Assembly (NCBI GenBank): GCA_007132635.1
Contig: SLOG01000044.1
Span: 1-13,607, forward strand
Length of the DNA: 13,607 nt
Direction of reading: 5' to 3'
From: Limnochordia bacterium
GTDB lineage: Bacteria; Bacillota; Limnochordia; Darwinibacteriales; SLO01
In this document: one piece after another, positions 1 through 6,396 of the stretch
Position numbering within the stretch: position 1 is the first letter of the stretch
Layout of the letters: every line of letters starts with the position of its first letter
Notes under the pieces: model-generated
Databases searched by the model: none
Told to the model about the DNA's origin: nothing
Seen by the model: only the letters and a program-made list of their open reading frames with translations
Position numbers and translations under genes: made by a program

Positions 1-4
1 GTAA

Positions 5-27
5 ACGAGGTGCCGTGATGCCCTCGT
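5..27 (-). terminator. possible terminator hairpin downstream of the aldo/keto reductase gene
   Basis: ACGAGG and CCTCGT form a 6-bp inverted repeat with an 11-base loop. Read leftward, the second arm runs into TTTAC, a very short T run. It lies about 30 bases past the stop of the leftward aldo/keto reductase gene, where a terminator would be expected. The stem is short and the T-tract poor, so this is a weak call; nothing else is recognisable in bases 1-58. Confidence 0.3.
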
Positions 28-58
28 CCGTGGAAAAGCGGAGAAAATCAATGCCTTC

Positions 59-910
59 CTAGAAATTGGTTTTGTCCGGGTCCTGCGAGTACCCGACAAC
101 ACCATCCAAACTGGCTATTTTCTCCATATCTTTCGCGGATAGAGCGAAATCAAAGACAGCAGTGTTTTCGCGGATTCGAGACTCTGTTACAGATTTCGGC
201 AGCGGTAGAAAACCCATCTGCAGGCTCCATCGGATTGCGACTTGCGCCACCGTCTTGCCATATTGGCTGGCAATGTCCTGCATCTCTTTAACGTCGAATA
301 GGGAGCCGGTGCCAAACGGACTGTAGGCCTCTAGCAGGATGTCTTGCTGCCGGCAGTATTCGACAACCGTATCCTGGGTATCGCCGGGACAGAGCCGGAT
401 CTGATTGACCATTGGTGCTACGTTCGCCGTTTTGGCTAGAGCTTCCAGGTGGTGCGGATGGAAGTTGCTAACCCCGACCGACCGAATGCGACCAGCCTCA
501 TAGAACTCTTCGAAAGCTCTCCAGGTGCCGGCATTGGCTTCCTGCCAGCGATCACGGACCGGTTTGGGATTGGGCCAATGGATGAGGTACAAGTCAAGGT
601 AGTCGAGTTTGAGCCTTGACATGGTGGCCTCAAACGCTGCTTTGGTTTCATCATATCCGTGGGCTGTGTTCTGCAGTTTGCTTGTAACAAACACGTCGTC
701 TCGCGCCAGTCCGCTTTCACGAACCGCGATCCCGATGCTTTCCTCGTTGCCGTAAGCGGCAGCCGTGTCGATGTGGCGGTAACCAGCAGCTAAGGCCTGT
801 TTTACAGCCTTGACTGCTTCGTCTCCATTAGATGCCTGCCAGGTTCCAAATCCGATGCATGGAATCCTGACATCATTGTGCAGCGAAAAGGTGTCGCTGG
901 GTGTCTTCAT
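59..910 (-). CDS. aldo/keto reductase (AKR5-like, keto-sugar/aldehyde reductase)
   Basis: NAD(P)H-dependent cytosolic oxidoreductase of the TIM-barrel aldo/keto reductase superfamily, 283 residues, the usual size for bacterial AKR5-type enzymes (YvgN/YtbE and 2,5-diketogluconate reductases). The catalytic tetrad is visible: D48 and Y53 in HIDTAAAYGNEE, K78 in VFVTSKL, H111 in LIHWPNP. GFGTW near residue 21 is the typical N-terminal signature and SVGVSNF follows later. I chose the ATG at 910 because AGGAG lies 9 bases upstream. The upstream in-frame ATGs at 952 and 979 lie inside a near-perfect promoter (951-979) and lack an RBS. The gene is divergent from the MFS/transketolase operon, so it may act on a related carbonyl intermediate such as a keto-aldonate or sugar aldehyde, but the substrate cannot be read from the sequence. 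Family assignment is firm; role is inferred. Confidence 0.93.
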   Translation of the reverse strand: MKTPSDTFSLHNDVRIPCIGFGTWQASNGDEAVKAVKQALAAGYRHIDTAAAYGNEESIGIAVRESGLARDDVFVTSKLQNTAHGYDETKAAFEATMSRLKLDYLDLYLIHWPNPKPVRDRWQEANAGTWRAFEEFYEAGRIRSVGVSNFHPHHLEALAKTANVAPMVNQIRLCPGDTQDTVVEYCRQQDILLEAYSPFGTGSLFDVKEMQDIASQYGKTVAQVAIRWSLQMGFLPLPKSVTESRIRENTAVFDFALSAKDMEKIASLDGVVGYSQDPDKTNF

Positions 911-950
911 CTGAATCCGCTCCTCTCGTGTCAAGCTTTCTTCCGGTTTC

Positions 951-979
951 ATTGTACGACGGATGACCGCAAATGGCAA
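951..979 (-). promoter_or_regulatory. sigma-A promoter of the aldo/keto reductase gene
   Basis: Read leftward, TTGCCA (974-979, 5/6 to the -35 consensus), a 17-base spacer and TACAAT (951-956, 5/6 to the -10 consensus). Transcription would start near 944, leaving a leader of about 34 bases with AGGAG before the ATG at 910. This arrangement also excludes the longer N-terminal versions of the reductase. Confidence 0.75.
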
Positions 980-994
980 ACAGCGAGAAAGGTT

Positions 995-1017
995 CGGGTC
1001 CGGTTCGGTCAGACCCG
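995..1017. promoter_or_regulatory. inverted repeat in the divergent intergenic region (possible operator)
   Basis: CGGGTC (995-1000) and GACCCG (1012-1017) are perfect 6-bp inverted arms separated by 11 bases. The repeat sits upstream of the leftward promoter and about 40 bases upstream of the rightward -10, where one regulator could control both directions. It could equally be chance in a GC-rich stretch; no regulator gene is adjacent. Confidence 0.3.
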
Positions 1018-1053
1018 CGACCAGTTATTTTCATATGCTTCCTTTGGCGAATG

Positions 1054-1062
1054 TGCTAAAAT
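1054..1062 (+). promoter_or_regulatory. extended -10 promoter for the MFS/transketolase operon
   Basis: TGC followed by TAAAAT (1057-1062, 5/6) makes an extended -10 (TGn motif) 39 bases before the MFS start codon. No good -35 hexamer lies 16-18 bases upstream, which fits an extended -10 or activator-dependent promoter. It is the best rightward promoter candidate between the divergent genes. Confidence 0.5.
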
Positions 1063-1100
1063 AGTTAACAGCTAGAAAAACCTATCGTTGAGGTGATGGC

Positions 1101-2207
1101 ATGGTCTTTGTCATTGTCTTCGTTGCTTTTCTGGATAACATGATGCAGCAGCCTTTGATTTCCCCTATGGCACAATCGTTAGGCGCTCAGGGCCTGTTTG
1201 CTGGCGCCATCTATGGTGCCTACTCGTTAGCGAACATTGTTGGTAACACCTTGACGCCGAGTTTGGTTGCCCGGTTTCAGCTCAAGAAGACTCTGGTTGG
1301 GGCCATGTTGGTTGTCGGCGCGGCGCTCTTTATGTATACTCTTTTGCGGACTCCCCAGCAGATGCTTGCTCTCCGAGTTATCCACGGGATCGGTGGCGGA
1401 GTGGTTGTTCCCTGCATATTTACCCATGTTAGTTTTGGCCAGCGATACGGTATTGGCATGTCCAAGGTGGGGCGCGTTATTGGTCTGACTGCTGTACTCG
1501 GTCCGGCTTCTGCGGGTCTACTGAGTGCTCGTTTCGGCTATGGAAGCCCTTTCATGATCGTGGGCTTTCTATTCTTGGCAGCCATTTTGATGGTGCTCCG
1601 GTTGCCCGACCGCAGAGAGGCACTAGATACTCTTGGTTCGCTGGCAATGGTATGGCACCAGGACGGCCTGCGAGTCGCCTATGCCTCGGCTTTCTCTTTG
1701 ATGTTTTCCATGGGAATGTTGGGGTTCTGGTTTCCGTTGCAGATGGCATCGTTTGGATTTGGCAGCCATCACATTGGCAGCGGATTCTTAGTGTTTGGTG
1801 TGGCGGCCATCGCTGTTATGCGGCTCGGTGCCGTTCGCAGTATGACGGTTCCGATGGCGGTCCTTATGGCCGGTTTTACCTGTGTGTTCGCAGGTATGGC
1901 GCTCTTGTCTTGGGTCAATGCGCTGCCCATCATCTACTTGGCACTTGCCTCCTTCGGTATCGGATTTGGACTCGTCTTTCCGGCTATGAACATCTTGGTA
2001 GTGAAAGAGACAAACGCTCAGGAAAGGGCGAGTGGTTTCGCAGTGTTTCACGGCTTTTTCTCGTTGGCAGTGTTTTCTGCAGCATTGGTAGGTGGTCTCG
2101 TGCATCAATGGGTCCATCCGTTTCACGTTGTGCTTCTTGTGTTGGTAGCGGCGTCATTGGTTTTTGGCCGAGTTGGGTTTCGTTGGGTGAGTCGCACCGT
2201 TTCTTAA
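1101..2207 (+). CDS. MFS transporter, first gene of the catabolic operon
   Basis: Integral membrane protein of the major facilitator superfamily, 368 residues with about 12 hydrophobic segments. The N half (about 1-166) and C half (about 188-365) are separated by a charged loop containing LPDRREALD. RVIHGIGGG (about 92-100) matches the conserved TM4 region, and FLDNMMQQPLISPMA in TM1 resembles the D-x-x-x-x-P pattern of sugar and drug MFS carriers. The protein starts almost directly in TM1, so it is shorter than the usual 390-420 residues. A TGA stop 12 bases upstream in frame excludes a longer version. GAGGTG (1090-1095) with a 5-base gap is the RBS. Position at the head of the operon suggests uptake of the sugar-acid or glycoside substrate or export of a product; specificity cannot be told. 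Confidence 0.88.
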   Translation: MVFVIVFVAFLDNMMQQPLISPMAQSLGAQGLFAGAIYGAYSLANIVGNTLTPSLVARFQLKKTLVGAMLVVGAALFMYTLLRTPQQMLALRVIHGIGGGVVVPCIFTHVSFGQRYGIGMSKVGRVIGLTAVLGPASAGLLSARFGYGSPFMIVGFLFLAAILMVLRLPDRREALDTLGSLAMVWHQDGLRVAYASAFSLMFSMGMLGFWFPLQMASFGFGSHHIGSGFLVFGVAAIAVMRLGAVRSMTVPMAVLMAGFTCVFAGMALLSWVNALPIIYLALASFGIGFGLVFPAMNILVVKETNAQERASGFAVFHGFFSLAVFSAALVGGLVHQWVHPFHVVLLVLVAASLVFGRVGFRWVSRTVS

Positions 2208-2246
2208 AACGAACGCAACGGGCTTCGAGTCAAGGAGTGAGCTAGT

Positions 2247-3524
2247 GTGAGAGTGGGTTGGAGCAAACAAGAGATAACACCTCCGTTGGGCATAGAACTA
2301 TGCGGGTACGGCTATTACTTGGAGCGGCGGGCTGAGGCGGTTCTCGATCCGCTCTTCGTGCGTTCGCTGGCACTTCAGAATCCGTCACGCACACTAGTCC
2401 TTGTTTCGGCAGACATCATAGGGTTCTCTGCGGATATGACGGCACGGATCAAGCATCGCTTGGCCCTGACAAGAGGTTTGGCACCGCACGACATTCTGCT
2501 CACAGCGACCCATACCCATTCGGGACCCGCGACGAATCTTGTCGTTGGTTGTGGCGAACCGGATTCTCAGTATCTAAAGGTGCTGGAGGAGTCCACGATA
2601 GCTGCCGTCTTAGCGAGTCTCGATGACCTTGGTCCCGCCAAATCGGCTGGTGCCACAGCGAGGCGTTGTCCCGGCTTGGCCTTTAATCGCACCCAAGCGG
2701 CAACCCCTGTGGACGATGCACTGCGTTGCTTGGTCTTTCACCGTAGTGAAGGCCGTCCTCTCCTGGCGGTCAATTTCGCCTGCCATCCAGTGGTTTTAGA
2801 AAAGTCCACGTACATATCCGCAGATTACCCAGGCCGTATGTGCGCCGAATTGGAGCAGGCAGGCGTTGACGCACTGTTTCTACCCGGTTTTTTCGGCGAC
2901 GTGAACCCAGTCAGCCGCCGGGACCGCACGGGAAGCGGTACAGAAGCGGATCTGGACAAAATGGGCCGCGCCCTCTCGGATGCAGTAGTAAAGAGCATGA
3001 ACCAGGCCGTGCCTATCGATGACACGTTGTCCGTGACTGCGTTCTCGATCAAGCTTCCTTTGCAGGAGTTGGAAACAAGGGGGCTGCACCAGGAGCTGGA
3101 CGCTTTGAGGAATGCGGACAGTCCACCGGGGTACCGTCGTATCGTAGAGCGCTGGACAGGGTGCGTTCTGCAGCAGGTAGAACAGGCAGTAGCACCGAAG
3201 GAGGAATCTATCGATGTACGCTGTCTGAATATCGGCGGCAGCGTTGTGGTTGCCGTGCCCGGCGAGGTCTTTTCGGACATCGGTTGGGCCCTTCGTAAGC
3301 AGCTCGAGAGTTTCTGCCCCAAGAAGCTGCTGCTGATCGGTGGAGCGGAAGCCATGGTGGGATATCTTCCAAGTGCGGTGGATGTTCAGAATCGAGGATA
3401 CGCTTCCTATGAAGCATGCCGAGTCTATGACCGCTGGCCCTTCTCGCCGCGCATGGAAGCGGCACTAGTCAGTGGCTTGAGTGAACGAATAGCGTTGGAA
3501 CTCCAAGGAGGGGGTTGTGCATGA
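2247..3524 (+). CDS. neutral/alkaline non-lysosomal ceramidase-family hydrolase (N-terminal domain type)
   Basis: 425-residue cytoplasmic protein (no signal peptide) of the neutral ceramidase N-terminal-domain family, a zinc amidohydrolase fold. Visible landmarks are GWSKQEITPPLG at the start, THTHSGP (88-94, likely zinc ligand H91), NFACHP (H180), GDVNP (217-221), VPGE (E340) and GYLP plus RGYASYE (about 372-389). These match the His/His/Glu/Tyr zinc site of Pseudomonas and human neutral ceramidases. The nucleophilic serine of true ceramidases sits in GD-x-SP; here that position is N220. The C-terminal immunoglobulin-like domain of true ceramidases is absent. It is therefore probably a hydrolase with another substrate, perhaps a lactone, ester or N-acyl sugar derivative (inference). 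GTG start with AAGGAG 9 bases upstream; 39 bases after the MFS gene and ATGA-overlapped with the next ORF, so clearly in the operon. Confidence 0.87.
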   Translation: MRVGWSKQEITPPLGIELCGYGYYLERRAEAVLDPLFVRSLALQNPSRTLVLVSADIIGFSADMTARIKHRLALTRGLAPHDILLTATHTHSGPATNLVVGCGEPDSQYLKVLEESTIAAVLASLDDLGPAKSAGATARRCPGLAFNRTQAATPVDDALRCLVFHRSEGRPLLAVNFACHPVVLEKSTYISADYPGRMCAELEQAGVDALFLPGFFGDVNPVSRRDRTGSGTEADLDKMGRALSDAVVKSMNQAVPIDDTLSVTAFSIKLPLQELETRGLHQELDALRNADSPPGYRRIVERWTGCVLQQVEQAVAPKEESIDVRCLNIGGSVVVAVPGEVFSDIGWALRKQLESFCPKKLLLIGGAEAMVGYLPSAVDVQNRGYASYEACRVYDRWPFSPRMEAALVSGLSERIALELQGGGCA

Positions 3525-3610
3525 GTGTTTTATGGGATCGGCTGCGCGAGAATCTTCTGGCGGTCGTGTTCAGCTTGGCCCTTTTCCTCATCGGCGAGGA
3601 TTATGAGTAA
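3521..3610 (+). CDS. 29-residue single-helix membrane microprotein
   Basis: Short ORF whose ATG overlaps the stop of the hydrolase gene (ATGA). It is preceded by a perfect AAGGAGG (3505-3511) with 9 bases to the start, so translation is very likely and coupled. The peptide begins MSVLWDRLREN, continues with a hydrophobic stretch LLAVVFSLALFLIG (about 12-25) and ends EDYE before TAA. Basic residues before and acidic residues after the helix predict the N terminus inside. I recognise no family. Possibilities are a small accessory subunit or regulator of the operon's transporter, or the remnant start of a larger membrane gene; the 88 bases after it hold no continuation I can see. Confidence 0.55.
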   Translation: MSVLWDRLRENLLAVVFSLALFLIGEDYE

Positions 3611-3698
3611 GCCCTAAGCCGACAAGGAACTATTGCCAAAGCAAAGAAGATATACACTAGAACGATAGGCAGTCTGAATTTGTGGAGGAGGGTTTGAA

Positions 3699-4592
3699 TT
3701 GACTAAAATCGGGTTCATCGGCCTTGGTTTGATGGGAGAACCAATGGCCCAGAATCTTGCAGAGGCTGGGTATCCTCTTGTTGTGTATGACATCATGTCG
3801 GAGAAGGTTTCTCGTTTTGTTGGCCGTGGCGCAGAGGCTGCGGCGTCACCGCTTGAGGTTGCGCAGGGAAGCGATATTGTCTTGACTATGCTGCCGAACT
3901 CACCAGATGTCGAAAAGGTCATCCTGGGTACTGACGGTGTGCTGGAAGGCATACGCGAGGGACATATCGTCGTAGATATGAGTTCGATCGCGCCCCTCGT
4001 ATCGCGCAAGACGGCTGAAGCTGTGGAGGCCAAAGGGGGAGCGATGCTGGACGCTCCGGTTTCCGGCGGTGTGGAAAAGGCTAAGGCTGGAACACTGGCA
4101 TTTATGGTAGGCGGTCCAGAGCAGGCATTCAAGCAGATTAAGGATGTTCTCGAAGTTATGGGCGGTTCGGTGACACTCGTCGGCCCTTCGGGCGCTGGCC
4201 AAACCACGAAATTGGTCAACCAGATGATCGTCGCATCCAACATTGCCGTCATTGCTGAAGCCATGACCCTTGGGAAAAAGGCTGGCGTCGATCCCGAGAA
4301 GATTTTCGCAGCGATCCGCGGCGGCCTGGCCGCCAGCCAGTGTTTGGAGGACAAAGCTCCTCGAATGTTCTCGGGCACATTTGATCCGGGATTTCGCATT
4401 CAGCTCCATGCCAAGGACTTGGCAAATGTGCTAGAGACGAGTCGCGAACTGCACACAGCTGTCCCGATGACAGCTCAGCTTATGGAGATGATGCAGGTCT
4501 TGATCAACGATGGACATGATCAAGACGATCACGGTGGTTTAGCGCGGTTTTACGAAAAACTGAATTCCGTTTCTTTGAAACGGGATGAGTAG
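3699..4592 (+). CDS. garR: tartronate semialdehyde reductase (2-hydroxy-3-oxopropionate reductase)
   Basis: NAD(P)H-dependent reduction of tartronate semialdehyde to D-glycerate; beta-hydroxyacid dehydrogenase family, 297 residues (family about 290-300). N-terminal Rossmann domain with GFIGLGLMGEPMAQNL (5-20); substrate loop DAPVSGG (118-124); catalytic K171 in GAGQTTKLVNQ; C-terminal helical domain with the IRGGLA and FDPGFRIQLHAKDLAN segments. The stretches LTMLPNSP, DMSSIAPL, APVSGG and FRIxLHxKDLAN agree closely with E. coli GarR/GlxR as I remember it, which favours this over 3-hydroxyisobutyrate dehydrogenase. TTG start chosen: GGAGGAGGG (3684-3692) sits 6-7 bases upstream and the Rossmann strand begins at once. 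It follows the microprotein after 88 bases with no terminator and is 15 bases before the transketolase genes. The product should enter glycolysis through a glycerate kinase not present in this window. Confidence 0.93.
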   Translation: MTKIGFIGLGLMGEPMAQNLAEAGYPLVVYDIMSEKVSRFVGRGAEAAASPLEVAQGSDIVLTMLPNSPDVEKVILGTDGVLEGIREGHIVVDMSSIAPLVSRKTAEAVEAKGGAMLDAPVSGGVEKAKAGTLAFMVGGPEQAFKQIKDVLEVMGGSVTLVGPSGAGQTTKLVNQMIVASNIAVIAEAMTLGKKAGVDPEKIFAAIRGGLAASQCLEDKAPRMFSGTFDPGFRIQLHAKDLANVLETSRELHTAVPMTAQLMEMMQVLINDGHDQDDHGGLARFYEKLNSVSLKRDE

Positions 4593-4607
4593 GAATGAGG
4601 TATTGGG

Positions 4608-5435
4608 ATGCAGCAGCAGCGGAATATGGGTTTTCTTAGAGACAAGGCGCGACTCGTCCGCAGGGGCATCGTAGAAGCGATTGGAGTGGACCGCAAGGGT
4701 CACTTGGGTGGTTCGATGTCATCGGCAGACATCGTGGCAGCACTGTATTTCTACAAAATGCGTCATTGGCCGGAAAAACCGAACAATCCTGAGCGCGATC
4801 GGTTTATCTTCAGTAAAGGCCACTCCGTTCTGGCGCAGTACGCTGCCTTGGCGCACTGCGGCTATTTTTCGGTGGACAGTCTTCCCACGACGAAGCAGCT
4901 CGGTTCGATCCTGCAGGGCCATCCGGAACACGATCGAACGCCTGGTATTGAGGCTAATACGGGCAGTTTGGGGCAGGGTTTGTCGTTGGGTTTGGGTATG
5001 GTCTTAGGGGGGCGTCTCGCGGGGCGAGCATTCAAGGTGTACGTCATCCTCGGTGATGCAGAGTTGGCCGAAGGCCAAATCTGGGAAGCGGCCACGGCTG
5101 CGGCCTTCTACCAGGCCCACAATCTGGTAGCCATCGTGGATCACAACGGGCTGCAGGCAAGTGGCGTGATCCGCGATCTGTACGATGTTGGCCGTATTCG
5201 GGACAAGTTTGCGGCGTTTGGGTGGCACGTGATGGAGGTCGATGGACATGATTTGGAGGCTGTCGTCGATGCTTTGGATGCCGCTGATACCGCGCAGGAC
5301 AAACCCGTAGTCATTGTGGCTCACACAATCAAAGGGAAGGGAGTGTCCTTTGCGGAAAACCAACCTAGTTTTCACAACGGCGCCCTCACCCAGGAGCAGT
5401 ACGACCAGGCACTAGACGAAATCGCCAGAGGGTGA
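4608..5435 (+). CDS. transketolase, N-terminal (thiamine diphosphate-binding) subunit
   Basis: 275-residue half of a split transketolase. With the next gene product it would transfer a two-carbon ketol unit between a ketose donor and an aldose acceptor, using thiamine diphosphate and a divalent metal. Visible: GHLGGSMSSADIV (31-43) with the active-site His, FSKGHS (68-73), TGSLGQGLSLGLG (118-130), and the ThDP/metal motif from GD (149-150) to N180 (GDAELAEGQIWEAA ... VDHNG). The usual GDG is GDA here. KGKGVSF and H256 near the C end are also typical. ATG at 4608 is 15 bases after garR with GAGG 7 bases upstream; a second ATG at 4626 has no RBS. Being a dedicated split copy inside a catabolic operon, it may use a specialised keto-acid or modified-sugar donor rather than pentose phosphates (inference). 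Confidence 0.93.
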   Translation: MQQQRNMGFLRDKARLVRRGIVEAIGVDRKGHLGGSMSSADIVAALYFYKMRHWPEKPNNPERDRFIFSKGHSVLAQYAALAHCGYFSVDSLPTTKQLGSILQGHPEHDRTPGIEANTGSLGQGLSLGLGMVLGGRLAGRAFKVYVILGDAELAEGQIWEAATAAAFYQAHNLVAIVDHNGLQASGVIRDLYDVGRIRDKFAAFGWHVMEVDGHDLEAVVDALDAADTAQDKPVVIVAHTIKGKGVSFAENQPSFHNGALTQEQYDQALDEIARG

Positions 5436-5442
5436 GGTGCTT

Positions 5443-6396
5443 ATGATGATAAGCAAAGCATGTCCGCGGGAAACGTATGGAAAAGCACTTTTGGAGGCTG
5501 CCAGAACCGATGAGCGAATCACGGCATTAGACGCCGACTTGAGCGGTTCTACTATGTCTTGTCTTTTGCGCCAGGAATTTCCGGAGCGTTTTTTTGAGAT
5601 GGGAATTGCAGAGCAGAACATGGTATCAGTAGCCGCCGGGATGTCCCTAACCGGTAGTATACCGTTTGTGCACTCCTTTTCGATGTTTATCACAGGGCGG
5701 GCGTTTGAGCAGGTTAGACAGAGCGTCGCACTGCCGAAAGCCAATGTGAAACTAGTGGGTTCTAGCTGCGGTTTTTCCGACTTTGGCGATGGGGCCACTC
5801 ATCAATCGCTGGAGGATGCAGCGATTATGCGAGCCATTCCGAACATGACCGTGCTTATACCTATGGATCCCAATGATGTGCGAGCAGCAGTGGCAGAAGC
5901 TCTGGCGATCGATGGACCGGTGTATATACGCTTGACCCGCAGTGAGATGGAGTTCATTGATGTGCCCGCGGATTACTCCATTCGGGAACCCTTCCTGTTG
6001 AGGGATGGTTCGGATGTGGCCATCGTTGCCAACGGAAGTATGACGAGTTTGGCACTTGCTGCCAGCCAGAAGCTTGCTTCCGAGGGCATTGCTGCTAGTG
6101 TGATTAACGTGTCCTGTCTCAAGCCCCTAGCAGCCGAACCTCTGTTTAGCTTAATCGAAGGCACGGCCGGTATCGTTACTGTGGAAGAACACAGTGTTGT
6201 GGGCGGACTCGGTTCTGCTATCTTGGAGGCGCTGGCGGCTCGGCCGAAACCCTTAGCGATGGTGGGAGCTTTGGATGTGTTTGGACAGTCGGCCTGGAGC
6301 CAGGATGAGCTTCTAAACCATTACGGACTGACTGTAGACACCATATGCAGTCGAGTACGCAGCTTGGTCGAAGGGAGGACCATCGGGCATGCTTAA
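5443..6396 (+). CDS. transketolase, C-terminal subunit
   Basis: 317-residue partner of the preceding gene, carrying the pyrimidine-binding and C-terminal domains. FFEMGIAEQNM contains the catalytic Glu (E57) that activates the thiamine aminopyrimidine. FVHSFSMFITGRAFEQVRQ, SSCGFSDFGDGATHQSLED and PVYIRLTRSEM (about 75-170) are classic for this subunit. The last about 130 residues form the transketolase C-terminal domain, including TVEEHSVVGGLGSAI. Start is ambiguous: GTG 5437, ATG 5443 and ATG 5446 are all in frame; GAGG at 5434-5437 is best placed for the ATGs. It begins 7 bases after the N-subunit stop and overlaps the SDR gene by 8 bases, so the two halves are surely made together. Confidence 0.93.
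   Translation: MMISKACPRETYGKALLEAARTDERITALDADLSGSTMSCLLRQEFPERFFEMGIAEQNMVSVAAGMSLTGSIPFVHSFSMFITGRAFEQVRQSVALPKANVKLVGSSCGFSDFGDGATHQSLEDAAIMRAIPNMTVLIPMDPNDVRAAVAEALAIDGPVYIRLTRSEMEFIDVPADYSIREPFLLRDGSDVAIVANGSMTSLALAASQKLASEGIAASVINVSCLKPLAAEPLFSLIEGTAGIVTVEEHSVVGGLGSAILEALAARPKPLAMVGALDVFGQSAWSQDELLNHYGLTVDTICSRVRSLVEGRTIGHA

Noticed and set aside
911..979. N-terminal extension of the aldo/keto reductase to ATG 952 or ATG 979
   Set aside because: No RBS in front of either ATG, and both lie within the -10/-35 region of a near-consensus promoter; the ATG at 910 has AGGAG at good spacing.
1021..1100. Catabolite-repression (CcpA cre) or LacI-type operator near the operon promoter
   Set aside because: I looked for the TGnnAnCGnTnnCA pattern and close variants and found none with an intact core CG and symmetric arms.
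1652..2245. 197-codon rightward frame inside the MFS gene
   Set aside because: Translation is Cys/Arg/Trp-rich and unlike any protein family; the MFS frame with its hydrophobic helices accounts for this region.
3633..3663. Possible internal promoter before garR (TTGCCA ... TAGAAC)
   Set aside because: Spacer is 19 bases and the -10 only 4/6; without transcript data it is not better than chance.
3614..4399. Long open frame antisense to garR (261 codons, leftward)
   Set aside because: It mirrors the codon structure of garR, has low-complexity Ser/Pro/Thr/Ala-rich translation, no RBS and no recognisable domain.
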